This document shows, piece by piece, positions 62,602 through 64,000 of a stretch of DNA of 64,000 nt; positions within the stretch are counted from its first letter, which is position 1, and each line of letters opens with the position of its first letter. A program made the position numbers and the translations under genes. The stretch lies in NCBI RefSeq assembly GCF_900155525.1, contig NZ_LT706942.1:193530-257529 (forward strand). Reading direction: 5' to 3'. A model generated the notes under the pieces. That model saw only the letters and a program-made list of their open reading frames with translations, was not told the origin of the DNA and did not search any database. This stretch comes from Mailhella massiliensis. GTDB lineage: Bacteria; Desulfobacterota; Desulfovibrionia; Desulfovibrionales; Desulfovibrionaceae.

Positions 62602-63219
62602 ATGTTTCAGATTATCGATCAGTCTTTGTTTGAACTCATCAATGTGTCGGCGCATAACGCGGTGTTCAACTTCATCATGCCCCTGTTTTCCCAGGTCTGG
62701 CTCATGTGGGTGGGCGCCTTCGTCTGCGTGACGGCCTATGCCGTGCACTGCTGGCGCAGTTCGCTGGAACCCGTGGGCCGCGTGCTCATGCTGGTTCTTC
62801 TCATGGGGCTTTCCGTAGGCGTGACCGATATCACCACCAGCGCGCTGAAATCGTCCATCAACCGGGAAAGACCCTGTCAGGAAGTGATGGGGACCAACTA
62901 TTACGCCGCCGAAACGGAACAGTGGATCGTCGTGGACCAGTACACCACGGAAACCGAAGGGCTGGGCGGTTCCATGCCTTCTTCTCCCGCGGCGGCCTGC
63001 ATGGCCGTGGCCGTGGTGCTTTCCATGCTGTTCTATCGTTCCAATCCCTGGGTGTACCTTCTGCCGTTCTGCGTGGGCTTTTCGCAGATTTATGTGGGCA
63101 AGAACTATCCCTTCGATATTGTCGTAGGCTGGCTTATCGGCCTGATTTCCGTTATTGCCGTATGGTGGATATGTCACTTGATTATCATACGATTTTCTTC
63201 CCACAGGCGTATCGGCTGA
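62602..63219 (+). CDS. PAP2-family membrane protein lacking catalytic histidines
   Basis: 205 aa with about five to six membrane spans. Phosphatase motif 1 is intact (Lys83 to Arg90-Pro91, KSSINRERP). Motif 2, normally PSGH, reads PSSP (126-129), and motif 3, normally SRxxxxxHxxxD, reads SQIYVGKNYPFD (161-172). Both the proton-donor His and the nucleophile His are absent. The fold is kept, so it may bind rather than hydrolyse lipid phosphates. The start ATG at 62602 has a weak ribosome-binding site. Confidence 0.82.
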   Translation: MFQIIDQSLFELINVSAHNAVFNFIMPLFSQVWLMWVGAFVCVTAYAVHCWRSSLEPVGRVLMLVLLMGLSVGVTDITTSALKSSINRERPCQEVMGTNYYAAETEQWIVVDQYTTETEGLGGSMPSSPAAACMAVAVVLSMLFYRSNPWVYLLPFCVGFSQIYVGKNYPFDIVVGWLIGLISVIAVWWICHLIIIRFSSHRRIG

Positions 63220-63260
63220 GAGCGTTTTGAAAGAAATTTGAAATTTCCGAAAAGAATCGC

Positions 63261-63288
63261 TTGACTTTTACGGCGGTTCCGGTAAGTT
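63261..63288 (+). promoter_or_regulatory. Promoter for the tRNA pair
   Basis: TTGACT (63261-63266), 16 bases, TAAGTT (63283-63288), followed closely by the tRNA-Gln gene. Confidence 0.55.
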
Positions 63289-63301
63289 TTTTTCTCGCTG
63301 A

Positions 63302-63376
63302 TGGGCTATCGTTCAATTGGCAGGACGTCGGATTCTGGCTCCGATAATCAAGGTTCGAGTCCTTGTAGCCCAGCCA
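63302..63376 (+). tRNA. tRNA-Gln (anticodon CUG)
   Basis: 75 bases with encoded CCA. The acceptor arms TGGGCTA/TAGCCCA pair perfectly. The anticodon stem TCGGA/TCCGA encloses loop TTCTGGC with anticodon CTG. The T arm has GGTTCGAGTCC. Confidence 0.96.
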
Positions 63377-63388
63377 CGGCAACACCGT

Positions 63389-63465
63389 GTCCCCATCGTC
63401 TAGCCGGCCCAGGACAGCGGCCTTTCACGCCGTCAACGGCGGTTCAAATCCGCCTGGGGACGCCA
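63389..63465 (+). tRNA. tRNA-Glu (anticodon UUC)
   Basis: 77 bases with encoded CCA. The acceptor arms GTCCCCA/TGGGGAC pair. The anticodon loop CTTTCAC gives anticodon TTC. The T arm has GGTTCAAATCC. It lies 12 bases after tRNA-Gln. Its 3' end is the likely chromosomal attachment site for the adjacent integrase. Confidence 0.96.
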
Positions 63466-63496
63466 AAAATTTCAATAGGCTACAGCAGCTCAGTTT

Positions 63497-63521
63497 TTGG
63501 GTTACAAAAATTGGGTTACAA
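63497..63521. repeat. Tandem TTGGGTTACAA repeats between tRNA-Glu and the integrase gene
   Basis: Two copies of TTGGGTTACAA, at 63497-63507 and 63511-63521, lie about 30 bases past tRNA-Glu. Short repeats of this kind are common near attachment sites and integrase-arm sites of tRNA-targeted islands. The exact core cannot be set without the other end. Confidence 0.5.
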
Positions 63522-63528
63522 TTTTTCC

Positions 63529-64000
63529 TCAGGAGACCTTCTCTTGAGGAATTTTTGTTTTAAGCAGGTCTTCCACTACCTGCCCGATGCCGCTGCCTCC
63601 CAGAGCCGAAAGAATTTCGCTCTGGTCCGTGTACAGCCCCGCGCTTTTCGTATATCGGTCCGTGGTGGTCGCCCGATAATGTCCCATAAGAACCTGGGCG
63701 GCATTCAGACCTGAACTCACGAACGTGATGGCCGCACTTTTATGCCGGATGGCGTGAAAACCGAAGGGCTTCACATGGGCCTTCCGGCAGAGACGCTCCA
63801 TGAAGTGAATGCGCTGGGTGAACGGCTGCCCCAGAAACGTGTCGTTCTGAAGCTGCATGAACACATTGTCCACCTTGCAGGGACGGGCATCCCGCCACCA
63901 CTTGAGCGCCTTGACCAGTTCCGGGTGAATTCGGAGCCAGCGCACCCGTTCCATGCCATTCCCCGACTTGTTGTCGGTCAGCCTGATTTTTTCCTTCTGA
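63529..64000 (-). CDS. Tyrosine recombinase (phage/island integrase), C-terminal part; 5' end outside window
   Basis: The frame is open through base 64000, so the gene continues beyond the window. The C-terminal catalytic domain shows the HxxRH motif (FHAIRHKSAAITF, i.e. His-x-x-Arg-His), MGHYRATTTDRYTKSAG with the conserved His/Trp-position His, and the nucleophile Tyr in TDRYTK. It is placed 64 bases from tRNA-Glu with its 3' end facing the tRNA, the usual arrangement for a tRNA-integrated island or prophage. Confidence 0.9.
   Translation of the reverse strand, partial: QKEKIRLTDNKSGNGMERVRWLRIHPELVKALKWWRDARPCKVDNVFMQLQNDTFLGQPFTQRIHFMERLCRKAHVKPFGFHAIRHKSAAITFVSSGLNAAQVLMGHYRATTTDRYTKSAGLYTDQSEILSALGGSGIGQVVEDLLKTKIPQEKVS

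Noticed and set aside
63497-63521. Tandem repeats considered as a CRISPR start
   Set aside because: Only two 11-bp units, 14 bases apart, with no spacers of proper size and no cas genes; better explained as integrase-associated repeats.

Overview
The window comes from a GC-rich, strictly anaerobic Desulfovibrionaceae-type bacterium, most like host-associated Bilophila/Mailhella/Desulfovibrio relatives. This is inferred from gene content: a trimeric [FeFe] hydrogenase, NfnAB transhydrogenase, TRAP-TAXI and TTT transporters and flavin/Fe-S oxidoreductases. The species cannot be named from the sequence alone. Long antisense open frames are common and are codon-bias shadows.

Layout. 1-950: 3' part of an IS5-type element and a decayed IS200 end. 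951-2990: a TerC-like membrane protein under a yybP-ykoY (Mn2+) riboswitch, divergent from a beta-carbonic anhydrase. 3443-5702: nfnAB. 5850-6280: a decayed IS200 copy. 6506-8846: polar amino-acid ABC transporter. 9600-11991: glycerol kinase and facilitator. 12620-15018: HPP protein, CAT-like acetyltransferase, YitT protein. 15137-17433: CsoR repressor and metal P-type ATPase with two operators. 17605-20048: RlmD-type methyltransferase, a 44-aa membrane protein and an unknown protein. 20499-24655: HydABC-type hydrogenase. 24864-27868: TctBAC-like TTT transporter. 28037-34299: infA, DUF4911-like, LemA, DUF2207, a lipoprotein, coaBC and an unknown protein. 34603-40841: small membrane protein and an RND efflux operon.

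40998-57139 is the most unusual region. Two paralogous operons, each encoding a fused TRAP permease, an amidohydrolase-like protein and a TAXI binding protein, lie in opposite orientations around an Old Yellow Enzyme-type Fe-S flavoprotein and an MFS transporter. A second flavoprotein and a PAS/sigma-54 activator follow. The AT-rich gap 45494-45962 carries two divergent sequences matching the -24/-12 sigma-54 consensus, with an inverted repeat between them. This suggests one regulated system for import and reductive processing of an unknown organic compound. A complete IS1595-family insertion (19-bp inverted repeats, 8-bp target duplication) has split the left operon at the permease stop codon.

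57252-63219: two lysophospholipid acyltransferases, a pseudouridine synthase, leucyl aminopeptidase, TtcA-type thiolase and a PAP2-like protein lacking both catalytic histidines. 63302-64000: tRNA-Gln, tRNA-Glu and the 3' part of a tyrosine integrase, probably the edge of an integrated element beyond the window.
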